Source: Aureimonas sp. SK2
GTDB lineage: Bacteria; Pseudomonadota; Alphaproteobacteria; Rhizobiales; Rhizobiaceae
NCBI RefSeq assembly: GCF_029813115.1
Contig: NZ_JAPZDS010000005.1
Location: forward strand, 1 to 64,000
Direction: 5' to 3'
DNA: 64,000 nucleotides
In this document: positions 49,824-58,649 of the stretch, one piece after another
Numbering within the stretch: position 1 is the first letter of the stretch
Layout: each line of letters opens with the position of its first letter
Made by a program: the position numbers and the translations under genes
The notes under the pieces: model-generated
What the model was told of the DNA's origin: nothing
Seen by the model: only the letters and a program-made list of their open reading frames with translations
The model's database searches: none

Positions 49824-50734
49824 CGCAGCCACCGCTCGGTGCGCGCCCGCAGCCAGATGTAGAGGAGGTTGGAGCAGCCGGTGATGACGATCATGCCGAA
49901 GGCCAGGGCATAGCCGAGATTGGGGTTGTAGAGCACGTCGCCCCGGATCTGCGCGTAGAGGAGGATCGGCACGATGTTGAGCGAGGAGCCGGTCAGGGCA
50001 TAGGCCGTCGCGATGGCGCCGAAGGCGTTGGCGAAGAGGAGCAGGAAGCAGCCCATGAGGCTCGGGAAGAGCACGGGCAGCGCCACCATGCGCCAATACT
50101 GCCAGTTGGAGGCGCCCAGGATCGAGGAGGCCTCGCGCCATTCCCGCTTCAGCCCGTCGAGGGCGGGCGTGATGATCAGCACCATCAGCGGAATCTGAAA
50201 GTAGAGATAGGTGATCGTCAGGCCCCAGAAGCTCAGGAGGTTGAAGCCGAGGCGATAGATGTTGATGCCGAAGGCCTCGTTCAGGAACCAGGTGACGAGG
50301 CCGATGCGCCCGAGCGTGGCGAGGAAGGCGAAGGCGAGCGGGATGCCCGCAAAGTTGGAGGCGACGCCGGAAAAGGTGACGACGGAGGAGCGGATCCAGG
50401 CCGGCAGCCCGCCATGGACGATCGCATAGGCCAGGAAGAAGCCGAGGATCGCGCCGAGCCCTGCCGAAGCGAGGCTGATGCGGATCGAGATCCAGTAGGC
50501 CGAGAGGATCTGCGACTGGAAGAGGCCCGCGATGTTGGCGAGCGTGAAGCCGCCTGCCGGGTTCTGGAAGGCGCCGACCACGAGATAGAAGGTCGGGGCG
50601 ATCAGGAAGAGGATGGCGAAGGCGAAGAAGGGCACGACGCCGAGCCAGGCCAGCGAGGCCTTCCGCGCGCGCTCCACCGGGGGGCCGGCCGCCGCGGCGG
50701 CACCCATCCCGGGATCGAGGGCCTGAACACTCAA
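49820..50734 (-). CDS. ABC transporter permease, first subunit
   Basis: A 304-residue membrane protein with an Ala-rich cytoplasmic N-terminus, about six helices and an EAA loop (REASSILGASNWQYWRMVAL). The start appears to be TTG 50734, supported by AGAGG about 9 bases upstream. The alternative ATG at 50707 lacks such a site. PotB-like. It lies after the binding-protein gene, separated by 79 bases with a strong hairpin. Confidence 0.9.
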   Translation of the reverse strand: MSVQALDPGMGAAAAAGPPVERARKASLAWLGVVPFFAFAILFLIAPTFYLVVGAFQNPAGGFTLANIAGLFQSQILSAYWISIRISLASAGLGAILGFFLAYAIVHGGLPAWIRSSVVTFSGVASNFAGIPLAFAFLATLGRIGLVTWFLNEAFGINIYRLGFNLLSFWGLTITYLYFQIPLMVLIITPALDGLKREWREASSILGASNWQYWRMVALPVLFPSLMGCFLLLFANAFGAIATAYALTGSSLNIVPILLYAQIRGDVLYNPNLGYALAFGMIVITGCSNLLYIWLRARTERWLR

Positions 50735-50770
50735 TGCTGGACCTCTTCGCTGGAGACGCCGGACGGAAGA

Positions 50771-50794
50771 GACCGCCGCAACCGGGCGGCGGTC
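50771..50794. repeat. Hairpin between binding-protein and permease genes of the ABC operon
   Basis: GACCGCCGC (50771-50779) pairs perfectly with GCGGCGGTC (50786-50794) around AACCGG. It lies 19 bases after the binding-protein stop (minus strand). Likely an attenuator or message-stabilising hairpin that keeps the binding protein in excess over the membrane components. Confidence 0.6.
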
Positions 50795-50813
50795 CCGAAA
50801 TCGAATGGTCCGC

Positions 50814-51929
50814 TTACTGGACGTTGGCGCCCACGACCTGATCCCACTTGGTGGTGATCTCGGCCTTGGCGGCGTTCTGGTCGTCGAGCGAAGGGAACTT
50901 CGCCGCCTCGTAGGAGGCCGCCGGCGGCAGGCGGTCGAGCAGATCCTGCGGGATCTTGCCGGCCTTCACCATCTCGTTGAAGCGGATCGGGTGGCAGTAG
51001 CCCTTGAGGTAGGTCAGCTGGCCCTCGTCGGAGTAGATGTACTCCATCCAGAGCTTGGCGGCGTTCGGGTGCGGCGCATAGGCGCTGATCGCCTGGACGT
51101 AGACGCCCGCGAGGACGCCGGTCTTCGGCACCACGACCTCGACCTCCGGGTTGCCGGCCAGCGTGTCGCGGCTCGACAGGGCGTTGTAGTCCCAGCGGAT
51201 CATGATCGGCGTCGTGCCCTGCGCGAGCGAAGCCGGCTTGCCGATGACGGGCACGAAGTTCCCGGCCGCGTTCAGCTGCTTGAAGAAGTCGAGACCGGCA
51301 TCGGCGATCTCGGTGGCCGAACCGTTCGGCGTCTTGGAGAGACCTGCGGCGTAGACCGCCTGGATCGCCTGCGCCGAGGCGCGCGGATCACCCGCCAGGG
51401 CCACCGAGTTCGCGTAGTCGGATTTCAGGAGGTCGGGCCAGTCCTGCGGGATCTCGGACACGATGTCCTTGTTCACCTCGAAGGTGAGGACGCCGTAGTA
51501 GTCGCCGTACCAGTAGCCCTCGGCATCCTTGGCGTCGTCCGGGATCTCGTTCCAGGTCGCGACCTTGTAGGGCTGGATCAGCTTGTCGGCCTTAGCCTGC
51601 GGGCCGAAGGACAGGCCGACGTCGATCACGTCGGGCGCCTGCGGGCCGGTGTTGCCCTGGTTGGCCTTGATGGCCTCGATCTCGTCGGCCGAGCCGGCGT
51701 CGGGATTGAGCTCGTTGACCTGGAGGCCGTACTTGGCCTTGAAGCCCGAGATCATCTCGCCGTAGTTGCACCAGTCGTGCGGCAGGGCGATCGTGGTGAG
51801 CGAGCCTTCCTGCTTGGCGGCGGCGATCAGCGCCTCCATGTCCTGCGCGCGGGTGCCGGACACGGCCGCACCCATTGCGAAGCTCGCGAGAACCGCCAGC
51901 GACACGCCCTGTTTCATAGTCCCGATCAT
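50814..51929 (-). CDS. ABC transporter periplasmic substrate-binding protein (PotD/Fbp-like)
   Basis: A 371-residue exported protein. The ATG at 51929 has AGGAGA 7 bases upstream (ATG 51917 is possible). The signal peptide spans residues 1-28 (ending SGTRA). The mature protein starts LIAAAKQEGSLTTIALPHDW and has the class II binding-protein pattern (APDVIDVGLSFG, YGVLTFEVNKD, PIMIRWDYNALS, AKLWMEYIYSDEGQ). This matches importers of polyamines, thiamine, iron or aminoethylphosphonate. The sequence alone does not choose among these. First gene of a four-gene operon. Confidence 0.92.
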   Translation of the reverse strand: MIGTMKQGVSLAVLASFAMGAAVSGTRAQDMEALIAAAKQEGSLTTIALPHDWCNYGEMISGFKAKYGLQVNELNPDAGSADEIEAIKANQGNTGPQAPDVIDVGLSFGPQAKADKLIQPYKVATWNEIPDDAKDAEGYWYGDYYGVLTFEVNKDIVSEIPQDWPDLLKSDYANSVALAGDPRASAQAIQAVYAAGLSKTPNGSATEIADAGLDFFKQLNAAGNFVPVIGKPASLAQGTTPIMIRWDYNALSSRDTLAGNPEVEVVVPKTGVLAGVYVQAISAYAPHPNAAKLWMEYIYSDEGQLTYLKGYCHPIRFNEMVKAGKIPQDLLDRLPPAASYEAAKFPSLDDQNAAKAEITTKWDQVVGANVQ

Positions 51930-52156
51930 CCAGCTCTCCTGAAATCCAAGGCGATGGGCTTCGCGTCCGCGTCGGGCGGCAGCCATCGGCCGAGGGCGGA
52001 CTATCACCGGCGCGTGACAGTTCCATGTCGCTCGCGCCGCAGCCGGGCGCCTTTGAACGGCCACATATGTGAACGGGAAAACGGCTTGCCGACAAGGGGC
52101 AAGCGTGCGTGGCCCACAGCCATAACGCAGTCGCGAGATGCCGACCCCAAAGAAAA

Positions 52157-52180
52157 AAGCCGGCCCCGAGGGGCCGGCTT
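52157..52180. terminator. Terminator downstream of the TerC gene
   Basis: AAGCCGGCCCC (52157-52167) and GGGGCCGGCTT (52170-52180) form an 11-base-pair stem preceded by a run of A. On the minus strand the run becomes TTTTTT right after the stem, as expected for the end of the TerC transcript. Confidence 0.85.
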
Positions 52181-52206
52181 CGTCGATGCGGTGAATCGGG
52201 GCCTCG

Positions 52207-53313
52207 TCAGCCGGACCTCTTGGCGTCCGACCGGCTCTTCAGGAGGCTCGCCACCGTGGTGATTACTAGGATGCCGACGATGACCATGAGCGACTGCTCG
52301 ATCTCGATATGCATCCAGGAGGGCACCGCGATCGGCTCGCCGCCGTTGAGGAAGGGCAAGGTGTTGGCCTCGACCGCGTGGACGATGAGCTTCAGGCCGA
52401 TGAAGGCGAGAATCAGCGAAAGGCCGATGCCGAGATAGACGAGGCGGTCGAGCAGCCCGCCGATCAGGAAGTAGAGCTGCAGGAGGCCGAGCAGCGCGAA
52501 GGCGTTGGCGGTGAAGACGATGTAGGGCGCGTCCGTCAGGCCGTAGATCGCAGGGATCGAATCCAGCGCGAACAGGAGGTCGGTCATGCCGAGCGCCAGG
52601 ATCACGATGAACATGGGCGTGAAGAAGCGCTTGCCGTTCTCGACGACCCAGAGCTGATTGCCCCGGTAGTCGTCCGTGGTCGGCAGATGACGCTGGAAGT
52701 ACTTCACGATGGCGTTCGGCTCGTACTCCTCGTCGGTCGATTTCTGGTGCTTCAGGCTCTCGACGATGAGCTTCCACGCCGTCCACAGGAGGAAGATGCC
52801 AAAGAGATAGAACACCCAGGAGAAGCGCTCGATGGCCGCCGCGCCCAGCGCGATGAAGATGCCGCGCATGATCAGCGCGATCACGATGCCGATGAGCAGC
52901 GCCTTCTGCTGATAGGCGCGGGGCACCAGGAAGCTCTTCATGATGATGACGAAAACGAAGAGGTTGTCGACCGAGAGCGACTTCTCGGTGACGAAGCCGG
53001 CGAAATACTCGATGCCGTGCTGGCGGTCCCAGAAATGCCAGACGCCCCAGCCGAACACGAGCGCGAGCGCGACGTAGAAGGTCGACCAGAGGGCCGACTC
53101 CTTGAAGGTCGGCTCATGCGGCTTGCGGACATGGGTGAAGAAGTCGAACACGAAGAGCGCCGCGATGCCCGCCACGGTGGCGAGCCATACCCAGGTCGGC
53201 ACCACGTCGGGCGATATGCCCGTCACGGCCGTCTGGGCCGCCGCCTCCGAAAGTGATTGCTCCAACGATCCCTCCTTCACGCCGTCCATCTGGAGCGGCT
53301 CAGACACAGACAT
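52207..53313 (-). CDS. TerC-family integral membrane protein
   Basis: A 368-residue protein with about eight helices. TerC landmarks include EKSLSVDNLFVFVIIMKSF, with acidic residues in the membrane, and LGMTDLLFALDSIPAIYGLT. It is of the Alx-like group. Such proteins export manganese or help load metals on exported enzymes, and some respond to tellurite or alkaline pH. The ATG is at 53313. The 217-base leader (53314-53530) contains short inverted repeats such as GGCCGAAATCGGCC, but I do not recognise a manganese riboswitch in it. Confidence 0.93.
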   Translation of the reverse strand: MSVSEPLQMDGVKEGSLEQSLSEAAAQTAVTGISPDVVPTWVWLATVAGIAALFVFDFFTHVRKPHEPTFKESALWSTFYVALALVFGWGVWHFWDRQHGIEYFAGFVTEKSLSVDNLFVFVIIMKSFLVPRAYQQKALLIGIVIALIMRGIFIALGAAAIERFSWVFYLFGIFLLWTAWKLIVESLKHQKSTDEEYEPNAIVKYFQRHLPTTDDYRGNQLWVVENGKRFFTPMFIVILALGMTDLLFALDSIPAIYGLTDAPYIVFTANAFALLGLLQLYFLIGGLLDRLVYLGIGLSLILAFIGLKLIVHAVEANTLPFLNGGEPIAVPSWMHIEIEQSLMVIVGILVITTVASLLKSRSDAKRSG

Positions 53314-53530
53314 GGCCGAAATCGGCCGAGAACTTCGCGCATAGCTGGGAGGGAGCCGATCGCTCTCAACTCCCGGACGCGCGGCCGCTTAGGTGTGCAG
53401 TCCCTATCGCGATGCAACATCCCCGCTGCAGGAATCTTTCCGGCAGGAAACGCGCAGCATCGCCCTTGACGACAAAACTGCGGACTAACCGGTTGAAACG
53501 AGGGGAAACGGCGGCGTTACTTGACCGCCA

Positions 53531-54208
53531 TCACGCTTTCTTGACCCGAGCATGCGTTCGTAAGGCTTCGATATTGCCGCGGTAGCTCGCTTCCGTTCCG
53601 CCGCGATAGATCGCCGATCCCGCGACGAACGTGTCAGCCCCGGCCTCGGCAATCGCGCCGATCGTGTCGGGCGCGACGCCGCCGTCGACCTGGAGCCGGA
53701 TCGGCCGGTCGCCGATCATCGCCCGGAGGCGGCGAATCTTCTCCAGGGTCGCCGGAATGAAGCTCTGGCCGCCGAAGCCCGGGTTCACCGTCATGACCAG
53801 CACGAGGTCCACCCGGTCGAGAACGTATTCGATCGCCGTCTCCGGCGTCGCTGGATTGATCGCGACGCCGGGCTTGGCCCCGAGCGCCCGGATCGCCTGG
53901 AGCGTCCGGTCGAGATGGGTGCAGGCCTCGGCATGCACCGTGATTCCGTCGCAGCCCGCCTTGGCGAAGGCTTCGAGATAGGGGTCGGCCGGCTCGATCA
54001 TCAGATGCGCGTCGAAGAACTTGGCGGACGCGCCGCGCACGGCCGCTACGACGGGCGGCCCGAAGGTGATGTTGGGCACGAAATGGCCGTCCATCACGTC
54101 GAGATGGATCCAGTCCGCGCCGGCCCGGTCCACTGCCGCGATCTCCTCGCCGAGCCGCGAGAAGTCGGACGACAGGATGGAGGGAGCGATGACGATGCCG
54201 CCGGCCAT
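53531..54208 (-). CDS. rpe: Ribulose-phosphate 3-epimerase
   Basis: A 225-residue TIM-barrel enzyme interconverting ribulose-5-phosphate and xylulose-5-phosphate. Metal- and substrate-binding motifs are present: [51 protein letters not shown] and [12 protein letters not shown]. Starts at ATG 54208, one base after the fbp stop, so the two are translated together. Confidence 0.96.
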   Translation of the reverse strand: MAGGIVIAPSILSSDFSRLGEEIAAVDRAGADWIHLDVMDGHFVPNITFGPPVVAAVRGASAKFFDAHLMIEPADPYLEAFAKAGCDGITVHAEACTHLDRTLQAIRALGAKPGVAINPATPETAIEYVLDRVDLVLVMTVNPGFGGQSFIPATLEKIRRLRAMIGDRPIRLQVDGGVAPDTIGAIAEAGADTFVAGSAIYRGGTEASYRGNIEALRTHARVKKA

Positions 54209-54209
54209 C

Positions 54210-55253
54210 TCAGATGCCTCCGACCGGGCGCTGCCCGAAGAGCGGCGAGCTTTCGGTGAGGCTGGCGGGGTCGGCCATCACGCGGGCGAACTCCAGGACC
54301 TCCTCGCGCGAGCCGAAGACGACGGGCGTGCGCTGGTGCAGGCCCTCCGGCACGATGTCGAGGATCGGATGCAGGCCGTCGCTCGCCGCGCCCCCCGCCT
54401 GCTCGGCGCAGAAGCCGACCGGGTTCGCCTCGTAGACCAGGCGGATGCGGCCCCGGTCGTAGCCCTTCCGGCGATCCCCGGTATAGATGTAGATGCCGCC
54501 CCGCACGAAGATGCGGTAGGCGTCGGCCACCATGGAGGCCACCCAGCGCATGTTGAAGTCGCGCCCGCGCGGGCCGTCCGCGCCCTCCTGGGCGTGCTCG
54601 ATGTAGAGCCGGACCGGCTCGTCCCAGTGGCGCGCGTTGGAGGCGTTGATCGAATATTCCTTGGCGACCGCCGGAATATTGAGCGGCCCCATGCGGGTGA
54701 AGACGCCCGTCTCGGGCGACCAGCCGAAGGCGTGGGTGCCCTCGCCCAGCGTCACCACGAGCATCAGGCGCGGCCCGTAGACGAAGAAGCCCGCGGCAAG
54801 CTGCGACCGGCCGGGCTGCTGGAAGACGCTCGCGGGGTTCGCCCGATGCGCGTCGGTCACGGGCAGGATCGAGAAGATCGTCCCGATCGACACGTTGGTC
54901 TCGATGTTGGACGAGCCGTCGAGCGGGTCGATGGCCATGGCGAGGCTCGCGCCCGCGTTCAGGGGCACCGCGTCGTCCTGCTCCTCCGAGCCGTAGAAGG
55001 CGACGGGCGCGGCGCGCGCGGCGGCCAGGAAGAGCCGGTCGGCCTCGCGGTCCAGCACCTTCTGGATGTCGCCGCCGCCGTTGGGATCGCCGGCCGAACC
55101 GGTGGCGGCGCCCGCGTCGCCGGTCGCACCGGTCGAGATCAGGCGCTGGAGCTGGCCCGCGGCCTCGGCCAGCCGCTCGATCAGGACGGCGACGTCGCGC
55201 CGATCGGGTCGGGCGACCGCATGGGCCTCGAGATACTGGGTCAGCGTCGTCAT
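54210..55253 (-). CDS. fbp: Class I fructose-1,6-bisphosphatase
   Basis: A 347-residue enzyme. Metal-site motifs [16 protein letters not shown] and the acidic GSEEQDD, the substrate loop [10 protein letters not shown] and the C-terminal [16 protein letters not shown] and [15 protein letters not shown] are intact. It hydrolyses fructose-1,6-bisphosphate to fructose-6-phosphate in gluconeogenesis or the Calvin cycle. The ATG at 55253 follows GGAGG. A Gly/Ala/Thr-rich insert ([20 protein letters not shown]) at about residues 42-61 is unusual and probably a surface loop. Operon with rpe. Confidence 0.95.
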   Translation of the reverse strand: MTTLTQYLEAHAVARPDRRDVAVLIERLAEAAGQLQRLISTGATGDAGAATGSAGDPNGGGDIQKVLDREADRLFLAAARAAPVAFYGSEEQDDAVPLNAGASLAMAIDPLDGSSNIETNVSIGTIFSILPVTDAHRANPASVFQQPGRSQLAAGFFVYGPRLMLVVTLGEGTHAFGWSPETGVFTRMGPLNIPAVAKEYSINASNARHWDEPVRLYIEHAQEGADGPRGRDFNMRWVASMVADAYRIFVRGGIYIYTGDRRKGYDRGRIRLVYEANPVGFCAEQAGGAASDGLHPILDIVPEGLHQRTPVVFGSREEVLEFARVMADPASLTESSPLFGQRPVGGI

Positions 55254-55324
55254 GCGTCCTCCGTCGAAACCGTTGACCCGACGGATAGCGGATCGGGCGC
55301 GCCGACCGCAAACGGAAAGCGGAC

Positions 55325-56377
55325 CTATGGGGCGGGTGCCAGGAGGCGGGCGCGCCGCAGGGCGGCGAGATCGGCCGAACCCGTGCAGAAGCAGGCGATC
55401 GTCAGCTCCGCGATCACCTGCTCGAAATGGGCGACCACCGCTTCCGTCGACTGGTCGGCCGCCGGCAGGCCGGCCGCCGCCTGGCCCACCAGGTCGGCGC
55501 CGAGGCGAATCGCCCGCGCCGCGTCGAGCCCGTGGCGCACGCCGCCCGAACCGATCACCACGGCCTCGGGGCAGGCCGCGCGGACATCGGCGATGGCGCG
55601 CGCGGTCGGGATGCCCCAGTCGGAGAAGAGGAGCGCCGCGGCCCTGGCGCGCGGGTCGCCCGTGCGCTCGGCCTCGATCGCGGCCCAGCTCGTGCCGCCC
55701 GCTCCCGCCACGTCGATCGCGGCGACACCGACCTCCAGAAGCCGCCCGGCCAGGGTGCCGGAGATGCCGGCGCCGACCTCCTTGACGATCACCGGAAACT
55801 CCACCGCCTCGACCAGCCCGGCGATCGCGTCGAGGACGCCGCTCCACCGTCTGTCGCCGCCCGGCTGGAGCGCCTCCTGCAAGGGGTTGAGGTGGACGAT
55901 GAGCGCGTCGGCGCCGATCATGCCGACGGCGCGCCGCGCCTCCTCGGCGCCCCAGCCGGCGACGAGCTGCGCCGCGCCGATATTGGCGAGAAGCGGCACG
56001 CTCGGTGCGCGTCGGCGAAGCGCGCCGTCGAGGCCGCCCGTTCCGCGCCCTTCGATCGCGATGCGCTGCGAGCCGACGGCCAGCGCCAGTCCGAGATGCT
56101 CGGCGGCCTCCGCCAGCCGGGCGTTGATCGCCCCCGCCCGCTCCGGGCCGCCGGTCATGGAGGAGATCAGGATCGGCGCCTTCAGCGTGCGGCCGAGAAA
56201 ATCGATCCGCAGATCGATCGCGTCGAGATCGACCTCCGGCAGCGCGACATGCTCGAAGCGGATCGCGTCGAAGCCCGAATCGGCGCGCCGCCCCACCAGA
56301 CTCGGCGACAGGACGATGTCGAGATGGTCGCCCTTGCGCTCGGCGATTCCGCCGGTCGTTCCGCCCATCGGCTTCAT
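55325..56377 (-). CDS. fni: Type 2 isopentenyl-diphosphate delta-isomerase
   Basis: A 350-residue FMN enzyme that interconverts IPP and DMAPP. Motifs include ERKGDHLDIVL, ISSMTGGPERAGAINARLAE, AVGSQRIAIEG, IVHLNPLQEALQPGGD, VIVKEVGAGIS and IGSGGVRHGLDAARAI. ATG 56377 is preferred because GGAGG lies 7 bases upstream; a frame from 56425 exists without one. Divergent from crtE, so it feeds the carotenoid pathway. Pantoea-like crt clusters often carry this gene beside crtE. Confidence 0.94.
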   Translation of the reverse strand: MKPMGGTTGGIAERKGDHLDIVLSPSLVGRRADSGFDAIRFEHVALPEVDLDAIDLRIDFLGRTLKAPILISSMTGGPERAGAINARLAEAAEHLGLALAVGSQRIAIEGRGTGGLDGALRRRAPSVPLLANIGAAQLVAGWGAEEARRAVGMIGADALIVHLNPLQEALQPGGDRRWSGVLDAIAGLVEAVEFPVIVKEVGAGISGTLAGRLLEVGVAAIDVAGAGGTSWAAIEAERTGDPRARAAALLFSDWGIPTARAIADVRAACPEAVVIGSGGVRHGLDAARAIRLGADLVGQAAAGLPAADQSTEAVVAHFEQVIAELTIACFCTGSADLAALRRARLLAPAP

Positions 56378-56566
56378 GCCCTTCCCTCCATCATCGGCTC
56401 CCCGCATGCCATTGCCGGCCTCCACTTGGCGCTACGTCGATTCGTCGCATTTCCACGCGCACCGGGCCGCTCGCCTTCCAGCAAGGCTCATGCGTGCTAC
56501 AACTTCCCGATCGACTCCGCCCCTCGTGGCATCCGACATGTCCCGCCGGAAAGTGACCAAGACGCG

Positions 56567-57499
56567 ATGAGCCCTGCACCCGACGGCCCGAACACCCTGC
56601 TCCTTGCCCGCATCGAAACACGGCTGGCGGAACTGGTTCCCGTGGTCCTGGCCGGCCAGCAGGGCCTGGAAGCGGCCATGCACGACAGCCTGCTTTCCCC
56701 CGGCAAGCGCCTACGCCCGTTGATCGCGGCGATCGTGGCGCAGGATCTGGGCGGGCCGCTGGAAGCCGCGCTGGATGCCGGCTGTGCGATCGAGATGGTG
56801 CATGCCGCCTCGCTGATCCTCGACGATCTGCCCTGCATGGACGACGCCACCATGCGCCGTGGCCAGCCGGCGATCCATCGCGGACACGGAGAGGACACCG
56901 CCGTCCTCGCCTCCATCGCCATGCTGACGGAAGCCTTCGCCGTCCTGTCGCGCATCGAGGGCCTGAGCCACGAGCGACGCAACGCGGCCGTCGGCGTCCT
57001 CGCCTCGGCGGTCGGCTCGCTGGGGCTCGTCGGCGGCCAGTACCAGGACCTTCGCGGCGGCCGCGGTCCGCGCTCGGCCCAGGACATGTCGGATGCCAAC
57101 GGGCGCAAGACCGGCGCCCTGTTCCTGTCGGCGGTGGAACTCGGCGCCATCGTGGCGGGCGCGACGCCCGGCCAGCGCGCCAATCTCTGCGCCTTCGCGG
57201 CCGAACTCGGCCTCGCCTTCCAGCTCCTCGACGACCTTCTCGACCTCACTGCCGATCCGGCCGCCATCGGCAAGGACGTCGGACGCGACGCCGGGAAATC
57301 GACCGTGGTCGCGCTGGTCGGCGTCGAGCGCACGCGGCGGCTGGTGGAGCGGCATATCGGTGCGGCGCGCGCGCATCTTGAGACCGTGTTCGGCGTCGGC
57401 TCGCGCCTCGACGCTTTGATCGACGCGCTGGCGACGGCCGCTCGCAAAGATGCCGGCTCCCCTGCGCCGGCGATGGAACCGGAAGGCGTGCGCTGCTGA
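56567..57499 (+). CDS. crtE: Geranylgeranyl diphosphate synthase
   Basis: A 310-residue trans-isoprenyl diphosphate synthase. The first aspartate-rich motif (DDLPCMDD, residues 86-93) and the second (FQLLDDLLD) are intact, with GKRLRP near residues 46-51. It condenses IPP with allylic diphosphates to give GGPP for CrtB. ATG 56567 overlaps the stop of a tiny frame (56538-56570), a possible leader. The gene runs opposite to crtB; their 3' ends flank a fragment of an EAL domain. Confidence 0.94.
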   Translation: MSPAPDGPNTLLLARIETRLAELVPVVLAGQQGLEAAMHDSLLSPGKRLRPLIAAIVAQDLGGPLEAALDAGCAIEMVHAASLILDDLPCMDDATMRRGQPAIHRGHGEDTAVLASIAMLTEAFAVLSRIEGLSHERRNAAVGVLASAVGSLGLVGGQYQDLRGGRGPRSAQDMSDANGRKTGALFLSAVELGAIVAGATPGQRANLCAFAAELGLAFQLLDDLLDLTADPAAIGKDVGRDAGKSTVVALVGVERTRRLVERHIGAARAHLETVFGVGSRLDALIDALATAARKDAGSPAPAMEPEGVRC

Positions 57500-57706
57500 C
57501 CGGGGCGAGACTCGCTGGCGGTCCTGAAGGCGATCATGGGACGGGGGCACGACCTGCGCATCTCCACCGTCGGCGAAGGCTTCGAGACGCCGGAGCAACG
57601 GGATCTTCTGCGCCGCGCCGGATGCAACGCGGTCCAGGGCTACCTCTTCGGCAGCGCCATGCCGAACCCGATCGGGGAGACTCGGTCGATCGGGCTCGGC
57701 GCCTGA
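57500..57706 (+). pseudogene. C-terminal remnant of an EAL-domain protein
   Basis: Directly after the crtE stop codon (in the same frame) the sequence reads DSLAVLKAIMGRGHDLRIST, then VGEGFETPEQRDLLRRAGCN, then AVQGYLFGSAMP, and stops at TGA 57704-57706. This is the last third of an EAL cyclic-di-GMP phosphodiesterase domain, including the VxEGVET-like and GYLFG motifs. The first two thirds are missing and no start codon precedes it. It is a degraded gene fragment, so a cyclic-di-GMP gene was probably deleted when crtE arrived here. Confidence 0.75.
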
Positions 57707-57719
57707 GGCGCCGACCGCT

Positions 57720-58649
57720 TCAGCGCGGGCGCGTCCAGAGGAGGGACGAGCGTGCCCCCAGCCCCCCGCCCCGTGCGACGGCCATCGCGGCGCCTCGGCC
57801 GATGGCGGCGATCTTCTCGCCCTTGGTGGTGGAGATCCGTTCGGCAAAGGCCTGCGGCCCGCGCTCCACGAGCTTCAGCCCGATCAGCCGATAGATGCCG
57901 AGCGCCGTGCCGACCGCCCAGGCGGAGCGGCGCGGCAGGGCGTCGACGCCGATCCGCGCCGAGGCGTAGTAGGGCTCGGCCGCCTCCACCAGCCGGTGCC
58001 GCAGCCGGAACACCGCGTCGGCCCGAAGCGGGTCGGTGAGGTCGCGGGCGGTCATGCCCTCCTGTTCCAGCCATTCGGCGGGAAGGTAGACACGTCCCGC
58101 CACGGCGTCGTCCACGACGTCGCGCGCGATGTTGGTGAGTTGGAAGGCGAGCCCGAGATCGCTCGCCCGGTCGAGCACCGCCTCGTCCCGCACGCCCATG
58201 ATGCGCGCCATCATCACGCCGACGACGCCGGCTACGCGCCAGCAGTAGAGAAGGAGATCGTCCAGCGTCCGGTAGCGCTCCTCCTCGACATCCATGGCGA
58301 AGCCCGCCAGATGCTCGGCCGCGTCCGCCCGCCGCAGATCGTGGCGGCGCACGACCTCCGCGAGCGCCGCGAAGGCGGGGTGCAGCCCGTCGGTCCGCCC
58401 CTCGAAGGCGGCCTCCGTGTCGCGGCGCAGCCCGGCGATCCGCTCCAGCGGCGGGCGCTCGTCGGCCTCGCGCAGGGCGGACCCGGCCTCCTGCCCGTCC
58501 ACCACGTCGTCGCAGTGCCGGCACCAGGCGTAGAGCATGACGACGCTCTGCCGCGTCTCCTCGTCGAACAGGCGGGAGGCTGCGGCGAAGCTCTTGGATC
58601 CCTTGGCGATCGATGCGGCCGAGAAGGCCGCGAGATCAGACCCGTTCAT
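57720..58649 (-). CDS. crtB: Phytoene synthase
   Basis: A 309-residue squalene/phytoene synthase. The two Asp motifs are DDVVDGQE (in YAWCRHCDDVVDG) and DVVDD (in LTNIARDVVDDAVAGRVYLP), and the N-terminal KGSKSFAAASRLF is typical. It condenses two GGPP molecules to phytoene. Its start overlaps the crtI stop by 14 bases. Last gene of the crtX-crtY-crtI-crtB operon. Confidence 0.95.
   Translation of the reverse strand: MNGSDLAAFSAASIAKGSKSFAAASRLFDEETRQSVVMLYAWCRHCDDVVDGQEAGSALREADERPPLERIAGLRRDTEAAFEGRTDGLHPAFAALAEVVRRHDLRRADAAEHLAGFAMDVEEERYRTLDDLLLYCWRVAGVVGVMMARIMGVRDEAVLDRASDLGLAFQLTNIARDVVDDAVAGRVYLPAEWLEQEGMTARDLTDPLRADAVFRLRHRLVEAAEPYYASARIGVDALPRRSAWAVGTALGIYRLIGLKLVERGPQAFAERISTTKGEKIAAIGRGAAMAVARGGGLGARSSLLWTRPR

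Noticed and set aside
53314-53530. Possible manganese (yybP-ykoY) riboswitch before the TerC gene
   Set aside because: The context is attractive, but I cannot find the conserved loop sequences of that riboswitch in the leader on the minus strand; only short GC-rich inverted repeats are present.
56538-56570. Ten-codon leader frame (MSRRKVTKTR) ending on the crtE start
   Set aside because: It overlaps the crtE ATG and could couple translation, but it has no clear ribosome-binding site and nothing else supports it, so it is not listed as a gene.
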